DNA from: Tautonia marina
Lineage (GTDB): Bacteria; Planctomycetota; Planctomycetia; Isosphaerales; Isosphaeraceae
Length of the DNA: 64,000 nt
Reading direction: 5' to 3'
NCBI RefSeq assembly: GCF_009177065.1
Contig: NZ_WEZF01000002.1
Span: forward strand, 310,001 to 374,000
The notes beneath the pieces are model-generated. The model had not been told where the DNA came from. It did not search any database and worked only from the letters and a program-made list of their open reading frames with translations. The position numbers and the translations under genes are program-made. Below are positions 1-8,530 of the stretch, one piece after another (within the stretch, counting starts at the first letter, position 1; every line of letters starts with the position of its first letter).

Positions 1-578
1 GGTTGGTCGTCGATCGTGATTCTGGCCCCAAGAAGGCGACGCCCGGCGGGGAAGGTTCGCGTGCCGCTCGGGTCGAGAGGAAGCCGCGTCAGGATGGCCG
101 GCTCGATGCGCCGTCCTGAAATGTTGTCCTGGTGGGCAATCCCGGTGTACTGCCATTCGGTTGGGAGGCGACGATTGATCGCCTGGCGAAGCAATTCCAC
201 CGCGCGACGGTTCTCGACTTCCACCAGCGCGAGGATGTCAGGTCCTCGGCCATCATTCATCAAAAGGAGTGAATCGGCGAGCAAGTTGTGCTTGTGTTCG
301 AGCGCTTTCGGATCGCTCGCGAACCAGGAGTCCAGGGGGTCTTGATTCTTGGGATCATCCACATCGTCAAAGAGGTTCTCGACGTTCCAGGAACAGAACA
401 AATAGCCTTCTGTCGAAGCTGGAGGAACGGGCGCCTGGGTTCTGGGATTGCGCTGAAACGAGTCGAGCAGGAACACGATCCCCGCAAGGACCAGGAGAGC
501 GATCAACCAGCGAGGATCGCGTCGAATGAGTCTGACCAGCATGGATTGCAGGTCTCGAGCATTCGAACGACGGGGCAT
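1..578 (-). CDS. Endonuclease/exonuclease/phosphatase-family membrane protein, 3' part missing
   Basis: The frame is open from the ATG at 578 to the left window edge, about 192 codons without a stop, so the C-terminus lies outside. A GGAGAGGAG ribosome site precedes the ATG. Residues about 21-40 form one hydrophobic segment, read as an N-terminal anchor or uncleaved signal. After it comes FCSWNVENLFDDVDDP, the first conserved block of the EEP (DNase I/exonuclease III) fold, then DILALVEVENRRAVELL, which carries the metal-binding Glu of the second block. The catalytic His and Asp blocks would lie beyond the edge. Members act on nucleic acids or phosphoesters; the membrane anchor suggests action outside the cytoplasm. 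The substrate cannot be told. Confidence 0.8.
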   Translation of the reverse strand, partial: MPRRSNARDLQSMLVRLIRRDPRWLIALLVLAGIVFLLDSFQRNPRTQAPVPPASTEGYLFCSWNVENLFDDVDDPKNQDPLDSWFASDPKALEHKHNLLADSLLLMNDGRGPDILALVEVENRRAVELLRQAINRRLPTEWQYTGIAHQDNISGRRIEPAILTRLPLDPSGTRTFPAGRRLLGARITIDDQ

Positions 579-888
579 CTCAGCACTCCTCTCCCTGAGC
601 TCTCGCATCCGGAAGTGGTCAACCAACGGGGACCACGACGTTACAGGACGTTCGGATCGTAGTCTCTGGGCCCTCCGGCCGTCTAGCCGGGTGCCGTCGG
701 CGTTGCTTGTTGAGACCTCGGATTCGCCGTAAAATCTTTTTTGAATTCAAGGCATGCGGAGCATCACCGCGTACTAGTGTCTCTCGGAACGAAACGTATT
801 GTCATCGCCTGGTCATCCGACAGTCTGGACATGCCCTGCCCTGAATTGCGTCGACTGAAGTGGTCGCTGAGCCCTCTGAGGAATGTGA
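579..888. other. Divergent intergenic region, no gene seen
   Basis: This 310-bp gap separates two divergently transcribed genes and should hold both promoters. I see no convincing coding frame. An AT-rich patch near 733-745 (ATCTTTTTTGAATTC) stands out against the GC-rich surroundings. No confident -35/-10 pair was identified. Confidence 0.5.
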
Positions 889-1326
889 ATGCCTGTGCTG
901 CTGCTCCTGGTTTGCCTCGGCTCGACCCTGTTCATGACGGGGCTGATCTGGCTGGTTCAGTTGGTTCATTATCCGCTGCTCAGTGAGGTGAGCCCCGGTG
1001 CGTTCGGTCGCTACCATGCCGAGCATGTGCGGCGCATCGGGCCGATTGTTGCACCAGCCATGCTCGCTGAACTGATCAGCGCGGGGGGACTGGTCGTGGC
1101 GCCCCCCTCGGGAACTCCGAACTGGCTTGCACTTGCAGGGCTGATCGTCGCCATCATGACGTGGGTCGTGACCGCGATGGTTCAGGTTCCCCTGCACCAT
1201 CGACTCGCTTCGGGGTTTGATCCCGTCGCCTGCCGATCGCTCGTGCGCAGTAACTGGATTCGGACCGTTCTTTGGTCCGTTCATGCCGGGATCGTACTGG
1301 CGATGGCCAGCCTCGCCATGAACTAG
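889..1326 (+). CDS. Small four-helix integral membrane protein
   Basis: The 145-residue protein is almost wholly hydrophobic. Segments at about 2-24, 48-70, 77-98 and 122-144 look like membrane helices. The loop between helices 1 and 2 has the polar run RYHAEHVRRIG, and PLHHRLASGFD lies between helices 3 and 4. The size, helix count and a helix-1 motif ending in HYPLL resemble DUF1772-like or anthrone-oxygenase-like small membrane proteins, but this is only a resemblance. The start follows GAGGA with good spacing. It stands alone, followed by a hairpin at 1350-1370. Confidence 0.7.
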   Translation: MPVLLLLVCLGSTLFMTGLIWLVQLVHYPLLSEVSPGAFGRYHAEHVRRIGPIVAPAMLAELISAGGLVVAPPSGTPNWLALAGLIVAIMTWVVTAMVQVPLHHRLASGFDPVACRSLVRSNWIRTVLWSVHAGIVLAMASLAMN

Positions 1327-1349
1327 GTTCAGAGAGCCATTGGATCGAC

Positions 1350-1370
1350 TTTCCGATCAAATGTCGGAAA
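1350..1370 (+). terminator. Hairpin 24 bases after the membrane-protein stop
   Basis: TTTCCGA and TCGGAAA form a perfect 7-bp stem around a 7-base loop. There is no T-run after it, so it may stabilise or end the upstream transcript without being a classic intrinsic terminator. Confidence 0.35.
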
Positions 1371-1658
1371 TCGTGTCGCAATCGGAGCGGGAATCCGGTC
1401 CTTGGAGTGGCGGAGTGAATCACCGCCCAGCACACGCAACCAGAGAGTCCACACCCTCTTGCCTACCGAACGGAGAGTTTTCCTACAACTCTCGACCCAT
1501 CGATCCGATGAAGAAATCTGATCGTGGTGAGTTCGGTTGAATGAAATCGCTGCTCAACGAACCGAGCATCGTGCGGGTGCGCCCGGCGTACATCCTGGCA
1601 CACAGACGCGATTCGACGTATCGATTCTAGCGGTCTTCGTCCGTTCAAGGGTCTTACC
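1371..1658. other. Non-coding stretch with a second hairpin
   Basis: No believable reading frame is visible. At 1473-1493, GAGAGTT and AACTCTC make another perfect 7-bp stem with a 7-base loop. It lies about 165 bases before the next start codon, where it could be part of a leader. The base composition is less GC-rich than in the genes. Confidence 0.4.
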
Positions 1659-1913
1659 ATGTTCGCGATTCGCCAACGACGACGTTCGCCCCGTTCTTCT
1701 CGATTCGTTCCTGCGGTTGACGGTCTGCCGACTCGAATTGTTCCGGTCAGCGTGGCCCCGCTGGAAATTTCCCTCGTCGAGAGCGAACCAGCCCCCGAAC
1801 CCGTGGCACCCCCGACTTACGAGAGCCAAACGGACGAATCGTTTTGCGAGATGATGGCCGAAATGCTTCGTGAACTTCAGGAGGAATGCCAATCCACAGC
1901 AGCCGATGTGTGA
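1659..1913 (+). CDS. Small protein with a surface-protein-like N-terminus
   Basis: The predicted protein has 84 residues. Its N-terminus is very basic (RQRRRSPRSSR) and is followed by FVPAVDGLPTRIVP. That segment resembles the 'P-x-V/L-E-x-L-x-x-R-x-x-P' opening found on many planctomycete exported proteins. The C-terminal third is acidic and helical (FCEMMAEMLRELQEE). No enzyme motif is seen. The ribosome site is weak (CAAGGGTC, about 8 bases upstream). The codon pattern fits a gene better than the opposite-strand frames do. It converges with the kinase gene. The function is unknown. Confidence 0.5.
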   Translation: MFAIRQRRRSPRSSRFVPAVDGLPTRIVPVSVAPLEISLVESEPAPEPVAPPTYESQTDESFCEMMAEMLRELQEECQSTAADV

Positions 1914-1947
1914 GCCTCAGCAAAGGCCCACCCCGTGACACTCGGAG

Positions 1948-4194
1948 TCAATCCAACTGACTTATGCGCTTATCCCAGGAGGACAGTTCACTCCGAAGCC
2001 GATTGAAGCGCTGAGTAAACTGATTGAGTTCGCCCTGAGAATCCTCGTCCTCGATCTGATCAAGGGCACGAGCGACGATGGCTTCGAACTCCTCAGTCAA
2101 GCGATCCCGATCATCACCGTCCGTTGCCTGAGTCAAGATCAACCCATACGTATACGCAGCAGCCCAATGGATGTCGATTCGCATTGCCAACGAAGCTTCC
2201 TCCGCGTATCTCAACGCGACCTTGACATCCTGCAAGACACCACGAAGTTCCACAGCGAGATTCTGGGCCTCCTTGGAACGAATCTGAGTCTTTCGAAGCA
2301 AGGGTTCAAATTTTCCGTTGGCCATGAGGATCTTCTGCAAATACAGATTCGCGACATAAGGCCGATGTTCCCTCATCCACTCGTCAAGTCCGAGGTCCAA
2401 TACATCAGCCTGGCCCGGGGCCTCGTACGAGCCGATTGCTCGCGCGAGCATTTGCTCGAACGTTTTCTCGTCCCCTTCATCTCGGGCGATCAGGGCGAGC
2501 CCGTGATAGGCACGCAGGTTGACACCCCACGCCTTCAAGGTCGAGGGGTTTTTGTGGATTGCCGCTCGAAATTCGGTGGTTGCATCCGATCGGAAATCAC
2601 GAGCCTTCTGTTCGGAAAAGACGTCTCTTTGAGACCGTTCGTAGAGAAGCGTGCCCAGATCGAGGTGGTCCTCTTTGGGCGAGACGGAGGTCGCAGCCAC
2701 GTTCTCGGGAGCAAAGATCGCTTTCCCGGCAAGGGCGACGGCGATCCCACCGCAGAGGATCAGGGCTGTCGTCGCGCAAGCCACCAACCTGCGTCGATTG
2801 CGGTACAGCCAGAATCCCAGGCGTTCTCGATGGCTGGGGTTGTGCTCGTGGATCAGGGGTTGGCGTTGGAGCAGGGCTCGCAAGTCTTCCGCAAGCGCTT
2901 CGGCCCATGGGTAGCGATCGCTCGGGTCGAAGGCAAGACACCGTGCGATGATCGCATCGAGCGCATAAGGCACGTTCGGGTTGTCGATCCGGGTCGGCGG
3001 CCAGCCGGCACAGCGAACGTCCAGCAGATCGTTGATGGTCCGAGGCAGCGGAACGTTGGCGGGAGGGGCTTCTGGACGGGTGCCGATCAACAATTCCCGA
3101 AGCACGAGCCCGAGGGCGTAGAGGTCGGCACTCGGGCCGACATCGTCCCAGTGATTGGGATCAAGGAAGGCTCGGAGCTGCTCGGGAGCCATGTACGGGA
3201 GGGTTCCGCCCCGGAGGGCACTTTCGGCGCGTTCCGGAGTGTGCGGATCGTGGGCCAGATTGAAGTCGAACAGTTGGGGACCGTCGGAACAGGAAATCAG
3301 GATGTTGGCGGGCTTCACATCCCGGTGCAGGACATCACGATCGTGGGCATGAGCCAGCGCATCGGCCAGGTTCGCGGTCATCCAGAGACAGGCATCCACA
3401 TAGGATCCGCCAGGGAAATCCGCCCAGCCGGGTTGAGCCAGATTGACGGTGTGGCCTTCGGGAGCGATGGCGTCGAGCAGGGTCTGGGCGGTGCGAGCTT
3501 CTGGAGGCGTGAGGCGCATCCGTTGCAGGATCTGATCGAGCGGCAGCCCGGGCAGGTAGGGCATGTCGAGGCCGCGCAAACCGGTCTCTTCATCAAAGTC
3601 GACCGAATACACCTCCATGATGTTCCGGTGCTTCAGTCGAGCCATGATCGAGGGTTCTTCCCCCCGATTGGCCGAGATTTTCAGAGCACTCGGCCGCCGA
3701 CCGAGTGCCTCGTTCTCTGCCAAGAAGACGCGGGCAGCCCCGCCCTGGCCAAGAATCGACCGCAAGTGATAGGTCTTGAAATACTCGCCGGGCTCGGGGA
3801 AACGGGGCAATCGGGGCATGCCACCGGCGGCCTGGCTGATGACCCGATGATAGTTCAGTTGCGAGATGAGCGAGTCACGCCACGGTTCATAGCGGTCGCA
3901 GAACGAGTCGGGACTGGGAGCCTCCCCCACTTCTTCGAGCAGGCAGAACTCCTCGTACAACAGGCTGAGGACCCAGTTCGAGTCGTCGCGCAGAGCAGGC
4001 AAGGCACTGAGGTAAGCGGCCACGGCCGGCCGCTCTCCCTGAGCAAAACGCCGCTGGAGGTCAGCCTTGACCAGACCGACGAGGTCCGAGCAAGACTGGC
4101 CGTTGCGTTTCCAGAGTTCCCACAGTTCCTGGAATTGTGTGGAGGAAGAAACCGGCACAAGACCAAGTGGCCGAGACGCCGAGGAGGCGTTCAT
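1948..4194 (-). CDS. Membrane Ser/Thr protein kinase of the ECF-linked planctomycete type
   Basis: This is a 748-residue protein. An N-terminal helical region of about 130 residues precedes the kinase domain (about 140-445). Visible kinase motifs are the glycine loop GQGGAARV, the ATP lysine in ALKIS, the catalytic loop HRDVKPANIL and APE as MAPEQL. The metal motif reads DFN (LFDFNLAHD) instead of DFG. One membrane helix follows (VACATTALILCGGIAVALAG). The remainder is helical and TPR-like and would be extracytoplasmic. The ATG overlaps the stop of the upstream ECF sigma gene by four bases (ATGA), which implies coupled translation and a shared signalling role. Such kinases are thought to sense a signal and control the partner sigma factor. 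The ligand is unknown. Confidence 0.9.
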   Translation of the reverse strand: MNASSASRPLGLVPVSSSTQFQELWELWKRNGQSCSDLVGLVKADLQRRFAQGERPAVAAYLSALPALRDDSNWVLSLLYEEFCLLEEVGEAPSPDSFCDRYEPWRDSLISQLNYHRVISQAAGGMPRLPRFPEPGEYFKTYHLRSILGQGGAARVFLAENEALGRRPSALKISANRGEEPSIMARLKHRNIMEVYSVDFDEETGLRGLDMPYLPGLPLDQILQRMRLTPPEARTAQTLLDAIAPEGHTVNLAQPGWADFPGGSYVDACLWMTANLADALAHAHDRDVLHRDVKPANILISCSDGPQLFDFNLAHDPHTPERAESALRGGTLPYMAPEQLRAFLDPNHWDDVGPSADLYALGLVLRELLIGTRPEAPPANVPLPRTINDLLDVRCAGWPPTRIDNPNVPYALDAIIARCLAFDPSDRYPWAEALAEDLRALLQRQPLIHEHNPSHRERLGFWLYRNRRRLVACATTALILCGGIAVALAGKAIFAPENVAATSVSPKEDHLDLGTLLYERSQRDVFSEQKARDFRSDATTEFRAAIHKNPSTLKAWGVNLRAYHGLALIARDEGDEKTFEQMLARAIGSYEAPGQADVLDLGLDEWMREHRPYVANLYLQKILMANGKFEPLLRKTQIRSKEAQNLAVELRGVLQDVKVALRYAEEASLAMRIDIHWAAAYTYGLILTQATDGDDRDRLTEEFEAIVARALDQIEDEDSQGELNQFTQRFNRLRSELSSWDKRISQLD

Positions 4195-4787
4195 GATCCC
4201 GACCTCTCGTTCGAGAGCCAGGCATCACCCAACTTCTTGAGCGCCCGCTGGACTTGCCTCACTTCCCAGCCCACGGTCTTGGAAATTTCCCGGGTGGAGT
4301 AGCCCTGTCGAGCCATCTCAAGCACGCGGCGATGCGTTTCGTCGAGTCGTTCGTAGACCCGTTGCCACCCTTCATTGGCCACGGCGTACTGGCTCGGCGT
4401 CGGGTCGGTTGAAGGCACCTGCATTCCCACGGAGAACCCTTCGAGATTTGCGTCGAGACTGATAGTCCGAGACTGATCCCGTTTTTGACTGTTCAGTTTT
4501 CGATGCTCGTCGATCACTTTCTGGGTCGCGGCTTTTTCCAGAAAGGCAAGCAAGGAGTTGATATTCGGAAAATCGAATCGATCCGATTTGGCCAGTAAGC
4601 TTCGCCAGACATCGCTCGCGAAATCGGCCGAATCGTAAAGAGAGCGCATCGGCTGATTCAATCGCCTGCGGACGACCCGAATGACCTTGGGGTAACACTG
4701 GCGGAACAACTCTTCCCAGGCGTCCTTATCTCCCGTCTGCGCACGAGCGAATAGGCCATCAAACGACCGCCCTGACGAGCCATGCAT
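4191..4787 (-). CDS. ECF-subfamily RNA polymerase sigma factor
   Basis: The product is a sigma-70 family factor of 198 residues. Region 2 is seen in FARAQTGDKDAWEELFRQCYPKV and SADFASDVWRSLL. Region 4 is seen in LDETHRRVLEMARQGYSTREISKTVGWEVRQVQRALKKL, a helix-turn-helix. The frame is open further upstream. The ATG at 4787 is preferred because it starts just before the conserved region, and GAGG lies nine bases before it. It shares an ATGA overlap with the kinase gene downstream. No anti-sigma factor is present, which fits kinase-regulated ECF groups of planctomycetes. Three TGCCACA boxes lie upstream. Confidence 0.9.
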   Translation of the reverse strand: MHGSSGRSFDGLFARAQTGDKDAWEELFRQCYPKVIRVVRRRLNQPMRSLYDSADFASDVWRSLLAKSDRFDFPNINSLLAFLEKAATQKVIDEHRKLNSQKRDQSRTISLDANLEGFSVGMQVPSTDPTPSQYAVANEGWQRVYERLDETHRRVLEMARQGYSTREISKTVGWEVRQVQRALKKLGDAWLSNERSGS

Positions 4788-4904
4788 GATGGAATTCCTC
4801 AAGAGTTCAGGTTCGAGGACGGAGGCCCCTACTGCGGCTATGTTTAGCATAGACGTCGACGGCCGTCCGAGAGCGAACGCCAGCTTCTCTGACAAGAATT
4901 ATCG

Positions 4905-4990
4905 TGCCACAGAGACGCCCAGAAAGAAAAGGGAAATCCCCTGGATTACTGTGGCATCGTTAATTCTGCAGGATCGTACGGGTTGCCACA
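4905..4990 (-). promoter_or_regulatory. Three TGCCACA boxes upstream of the ECF/kinase operon
   Basis: On the plus strand the boxes are TGCCACAG at 4905-4912, its inverse CTGTGGCA at 4949-4956, and TGCCACA at 4984-4990. They lie 118-203 bases before the sigma-factor ATG in an AT-richer patch. The first, read on the minus strand, is TGGCACG, a perfect sigma-54 -24 element, but the -12 GC is missing. They could be operator half-sites or ECF promoter pieces. This is inference. Confidence 0.3.
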
Positions 4991-5064
4991 ATGCAGAGCC
5001 CCTGGCCACGAGCCATCGAAACCAACGACTGCCCCACTCATCGCTCTCGTCGGCGAGCATCGAC

Positions 5065-5724
5065 CTAATTCCAACCGACGAAAGCACCTATCGGCAGCGG
5101 CGCCAAGGGGGAAGGCGGAAGAACCGCGATCGGATAGCGGTCTGCGGGCAAGAGACCACGACAGGCCAACTGATACAATGGGCAGCCGGCGTGTTGACGC
5201 AGAGCATCGTCACGAAGGAGCGCGGCCAGATCAGGGCGACCGAGCCGGATGGCCGCGACGTAGCGGCCAAGGGGCGAAAGCTTCCGTCCGCCCTGCACGA
5301 GTTGCGTTTCTACCGAGACGCCTCGAGCAGACTGCGTTCGGATCCATCGCAGCTCCGTACGCAACTCGAAACGAAGGCGCCGAACGATCCGAGCCACTCG
5401 ACGCCGATAGCGACGCACCGCCGCCGGGCCGACCAGGTCACCCCACGGATCGGCAACGGCATAACATTGAGATTGAGAATTAACGAACAGTTCGGGATCG
5501 AGCGGGAGATGCGGATTTGACCAGTGGGCATCAATCAAAGCCGCCGCCGAGGCCGACCAGACTGCCGCATCGGGATCCACGCCTGTCCACCATGGACGTC
5601 GACGAAGATAGGCCTGGCGGATCCGATCTGCCAGGCATCGGGTTGAGATCAGTGTCGCCAGCACAGTTCCCTCGCCTGCAGTGGAACGCGAGTGTCGAGC
5701 GGATTGAGATTCTTGCTGCCTCAT
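5065..5724 (-). CDS. Hypothetical protein, Arg-rich
   Basis: I do not recognise the family. The 219-residue protein is rich in Arg and Ala. It has a central region RRYRRRVARIVRRLRFELRTELRW that looks like a basic amphipathic helix, and a C-terminal tail rich in Pro and Leu (VLPPSPLAPLPIGAFVGW). The segment LSPLGRYVAAIRLGRPDLAALL may be another helix. There is no signal peptide or membrane helix. The frame was preferred over a longer plus-strand frame because it has the normal codon bias of the window. The start is uncertain: a GTG at 5664 preceded by GAGGGA is an alternative to the ATG at 5724. Confidence 0.6.
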   Translation of the reverse strand: MRQQESQSARHSRSTAGEGTVLATLISTRCLADRIRQAYLRRRPWWTGVDPDAAVWSASAAALIDAHWSNPHLPLDPELFVNSQSQCYAVADPWGDLVGPAAVRRYRRRVARIVRRLRFELRTELRWIRTQSARGVSVETQLVQGGRKLSPLGRYVAAIRLGRPDLAALLRDDALRQHAGCPLYQLACRGLLPADRYPIAVLPPSPLAPLPIGAFVGWN

Positions 5725-6023
5725 CGCAGCGACAAAGATCTCACCTGCTCAACTCGCCACACCGAGAACCGTAATCCCCGACGAGCCGCGACAGACAATT
5801 TTTGAGAATTCGTTCGAACCTCCGGAAAATCCCTTCCATCACTCGTCATCGAACTCCCTCCTTGGGCGTACGAATCGAGAGCAGCCGATCGAAATGGGGG
5901 GTCGGAGAGATTTGCGAGACTGGACGCCGCGCCGACAGCAAGCTAAATTAGAAGTCATCCTGTCTAGAAATAGCACATCACGTCGCGCGTCCTTCGGGGA
6001 AGTCCGGAGGTCATCGTTTCGCC
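5725..6023. other. Divergent intergenic region, no gene seen
   Basis: About 300 bases separate two divergent genes. The section 5790-5830 is AT-rich (ACAGACAATTTTTGAGAATTC) and may hold promoters. No coding frame or strong repeat was seen. Confidence 0.4.
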
Positions 6024-6296
6024 ATGAATCGCTTCAAACTTCCTGAGAACTGGGACTGGCCGTCGATCCGGGTCGAGGTGGCAACCCGGATTCGCGAGGT
6101 GCGGTTCGAGTTGTATGGCGAACACGGCGGGCCGCTCCTGGCTTCGGCCCTTCATCTGCCCTTCCATCGCTGGTCTGACTACGAACACGGAACCGCCATC
6201 CCCGGAGAGGTACTGCTGCGGTTTCTTGCGTTGACCCGAGTCGAGCCTCACTGGCTTCTGACGGGCCAGGGTCCCAAATACGCCGTTTCCGTCTGA
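6024..6296 (+). CDS. Small HTH-like DNA-binding protein candidate
   Basis: The product has 90 residues. The middle and end (WSDYEHGTAIPGEVLLRFLALT, shown here in part as WSDYEHGTAIPGEVL) follow the second half of a Cro/XRE helix-turn-helix: a recognition-helix-like stretch, the 'W-x-x-YE-G-x-x-IP' turn, then a helix and the ending EPHWLLTGQGPKY. That ending is common in XRE proteins of the phage-repressor type. The first half of the fold is less clear. A regulator role is inferred. It is followed by another small plus-strand gene after 129 bases. Confidence 0.65.
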   Translation: MNRFKLPENWDWPSIRVEVATRIREVRFELYGEHGGPLLASALHLPFHRWSDYEHGTAIPGEVLLRFLALTRVEPHWLLTGQGPKYAVSV

Positions 6297-6425
6297 ATCG
6301 CAGGGTTCACGGGACCAAACTCTGACTGCCACGAGTCCCTGGTGTCCTAGACTCCTTGGGGCGGACGGTCGCGGGGAGTTCATTCGGAATCCCGGGCCCC
6401 GCCTGATTGCGGAGGGATGGCGGAC

Positions 6426-6713
6426 ATGGGCGACCTGATTACTGAACTCTGGCAACAGTTGCGAGACGCCGGAATGCCCGAGGTGATGCTCTTTTTGGCC
6501 GATGGATCGGCGTCTCGGTGTCACTGGGACAACACCGCGCAGCTTGGCGAAACCCGAGTGGCCCTGCTGGGTGACCAGGAGCGGAATATCGTCCGGGTCG
6601 TCCCGATCAGCGCCTGTGTCGGGATCGGGATCGCCTCTCCCAAAGGGACCGACCCGAATGCGTATCGGGCGGTCATCCAGGATCGGCTTGCCTCGGTCAA
6701 GGCCGCCCCGTGA
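6426..6713 (+). CDS. Small hypothetical protein
   Basis: The 95-residue protein alternates strand-like segments (VMLFLADGSASRCHW, TRVALLGDQERNIVRVVPIS) with a glycine-rich turn (VGIGIASPKG) and a C-terminal helix. No family is recognised. An ATG at 6417 in the same frame sits immediately after GGAGGG, which is too close. The ATG at 6426 has that site at normal spacing and is chosen. It converges with trpA, about 70 bases away. Confidence 0.6.
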   Translation: MGDLITELWQQLRDAGMPEVMLFLADGSASRCHWDNTAQLGETRVALLGDQERNIVRVVPISACVGIGIASPKGTDPNAYRAVIQDRLASVKAAP

Positions 6714-6783
6714 GGCGGGTTCGTCGGGCAAGCACCCAGCAATGAAGGGAGAGCCGCAAGGGATCGCCCTCCTTCTCCACGAA

Positions 6784-7602
6784 TCAGGACGGCAACGCGC
6801 CCGCCAGTTCCTCGATAAACGCCCCGACCCGATCGACGAGTTCCTGACGGGGGGTTTCCGAGGCATCGGCAAGGCGTCGAACGAGAGCGCTCCCGACAAT
6901 CAAGCCGTCGGCAACCGGAGCCAGGGCCCGGATATGTTCGGGGCGACTAATCCCGAAGCCGATGCAGATGGGCAGTTCGGTCTGGGTGCGAAGCCAGTCG
7001 ACAGCCTCGGACAGGTCGGGCGGCAACTCGGTCCGCTCCCCCGTAATCCCGGCGACCGAGACGTAATAGATAAACCCGGTTGTCGTCCGGGCAATTGCGG
7101 CGGCGCGGTCTCGGGGGGTCCGCGGCGTGATGAGTTGAATGAGTCGGAGGTCCCGTTCGGCCGCCAGTTCGGCCAGGGGACCGGCCTCCTCCACCGGTAG
7201 GTCGGGCACGATCAGGCCATCGATTCCCGCGGCCTTCGCCTCGTCGAGGTAGCGGCTGACGCCTCGGCGATGAATGATCGCGTACGACGACATGGTGACC
7301 AGCGGCACCTCGACCGCGTCTCCTCCAGCGCCTCGACGCAGAGCGGCGATCATGTCGAAGATCGGACCGAGCTTGATTCCCGAGTCGAGCGCCCGCTGAT
7401 AGCTCGCGGCAATAACTGGTCCATCGGCAATCGGGTCGGAGTAGGGAATCCCGACCTCGATCATGTGCGCTCCACGACGGACCGCTTCTCGGATCAAGGC
7501 CGCGGTCGTCGACAGATCGGGATCGCCTGCGGTGAGAAAGGGCATCAACGCTCGATGGCCTTCGGATCGGAGACGAGCGAACAAGGCGTCGATTCGATTC
7601 AT
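6784..7602 (-). CDS. trpA: Tryptophan synthase alpha subunit
   Basis: The 272-residue TIM-barrel enzyme cleaves indole-3-glycerol phosphate to indole and glyceraldehyde 3-phosphate and passes indole to TrpB. The opening ALMPFLTAGDPDLSTT is diagnostic. The catalytic Glu lies in HMIEVGIPYSDP and the Asp in PIADGPVI. The phosphate-binding glycines are in GFGISRPEHI and GLIVGSALV. The length is normal. The frame extends upstream, but homology begins at the ATG chosen here. No other trp gene is in the window, so trp genes are apparently dispersed. It diverges from an SDR gene, with 190 bases between. Confidence 0.96.
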   Translation of the reverse strand: MNRIDALFARLRSEGHRALMPFLTAGDPDLSTTAALIREAVRRGAHMIEVGIPYSDPIADGPVIAASYQRALDSGIKLGPIFDMIAALRRGAGGDAVEVPLVTMSSYAIIHRRGVSRYLDEAKAAGIDGLIVPDLPVEEAGPLAELAAERDLRLIQLITPRTPRDRAAAIARTTTGFIYYVSVAGITGERTELPPDLSEAVDWLRTQTELPICIGFGISRPEHIRALAPVADGLIVGSALVRRLADASETPRQELVDRVGAFIEELAGALPS

Positions 7603-7792
7603 GGTTCGTCGGGTCCTGACGGCCCGCGGTTCGGTGCGAGGGTGGGTCGGCCTGCGGACGATCGCCGAGTCATGGCCCGCCGACCTCGATCGCACTAGAG
7701 TACCACAATCCGGCCCTCGGGCCGATCGGTCGGCGACCGAAGGTTTTCAAAGAAGATCGGGAACACCCCTTGGTCAAGAGAGCATCACGACA

Positions 7793-8530
7793 ATGGCAGA
7801 ACGACGAGTCGCATTGGTGACAGGATCAGCGGCAGGAATCGGACGCGCAGCAGCCTGGCAGTTCGCCGAGGCCGGATACGATGTGGTCGTCAACTACTCG
7901 CGATCGCAGACCGAAGCCGAGGAAACCGCTGACGGCGTGCGATCGCGGGGAACCGATGTTCGGGTTGTCCGGGCCGATGTGGGAGTCGATCAGGAGGTTC
8001 GGGGGCTCATCGCCGCCACGCAAGACGCCTTCGGGCGGCTCGATGCCCTGGTGAATAACGCGGCGACGACGCATTTTATTGCCCATCGGGACCTTGAGGC
8101 ACTGACCGAGGACGTCTGGGATTCGATCCTGCAGCTTAACGTCAAGGGGCTCTTTTATGCCTGTCGGGCGGCCATGCCCCTGTTGAAGCAAGGGCAAGGC
8201 TCGATCGTCAACGTGGCCTCGGTCGCCGGAATCGCCGGCTCGGGCAGCTCAATTCCCTATGCGGCGAGCAAAGGGGCCGTGATCACCATGACCAAGAGCT
8301 TCGCCCGAGCCTTCGCGCCGGAGGTTCGGGTCAATGCCGTAGCCCCCGGTCCCGTGCAGACCCGATGGCTGGCCGATCACCAGAACATGGTCGAAGAGGC
8401 CATGACCCTCACTCCCTTGAAACGCCCCGCCACCCCCGACGACATCGCCGAGGCGATATTGTACCTGGCCGATCGCGCCACCCTGACAACCGGCCAGATC
8501 CTGGTCATCGACGGCGGCAGGACCATGTAA
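7793..8530 (+). CDS. SDR-family oxidoreductase, FabG-like
   Basis: The 245-residue protein is a classical short-chain dehydrogenase. The nucleotide-binding motif is TGSAAGIGRA, followed by VNNAATTH, the catalytic Ser in NVASVAGIAGSGS, and YAASK with the catalytic Tyr and Lys. The C-terminus LVIDGGRTM is typical of FabG-like enzymes. NYSRSQ after the second strand suggests NADPH preference, as in 3-oxoacyl-ACP reductase. It is not next to other fatty-acid genes, so the substrate is unsure. The frame runs far upstream; the ATG at 7793 is where the fold begins. Confidence 0.9.
   Translation: MAERRVALVTGSAAGIGRAAAWQFAEAGYDVVVNYSRSQTEAEETADGVRSRGTDVRVVRADVGVDQEVRGLIAATQDAFGRLDALVNNAATTHFIAHRDLEALTEDVWDSILQLNVKGLFYACRAAMPLLKQGQGSIVNVASVAGIAGSGSSIPYAASKGAVITMTKSFARAFAPEVRVNAVAPGPVQTRWLADHQNMVEEAMTLTPLKRPATPDDIAEAILYLADRATLTTGQILVIDGGRTM

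Noticed and set aside
2167-4302. 711-codon plus-strand frame opposite the kinase
   Set aside because: It is antisense to a kinase gene with full motifs. Its translation has no domain or signal.
4891-4912. Full sigma-54 promoter on the minus strand
   Set aside because: The -24 element (TGGCACG) is perfect, but the -12 position lacks GC, so it is reported only as one of three boxes.
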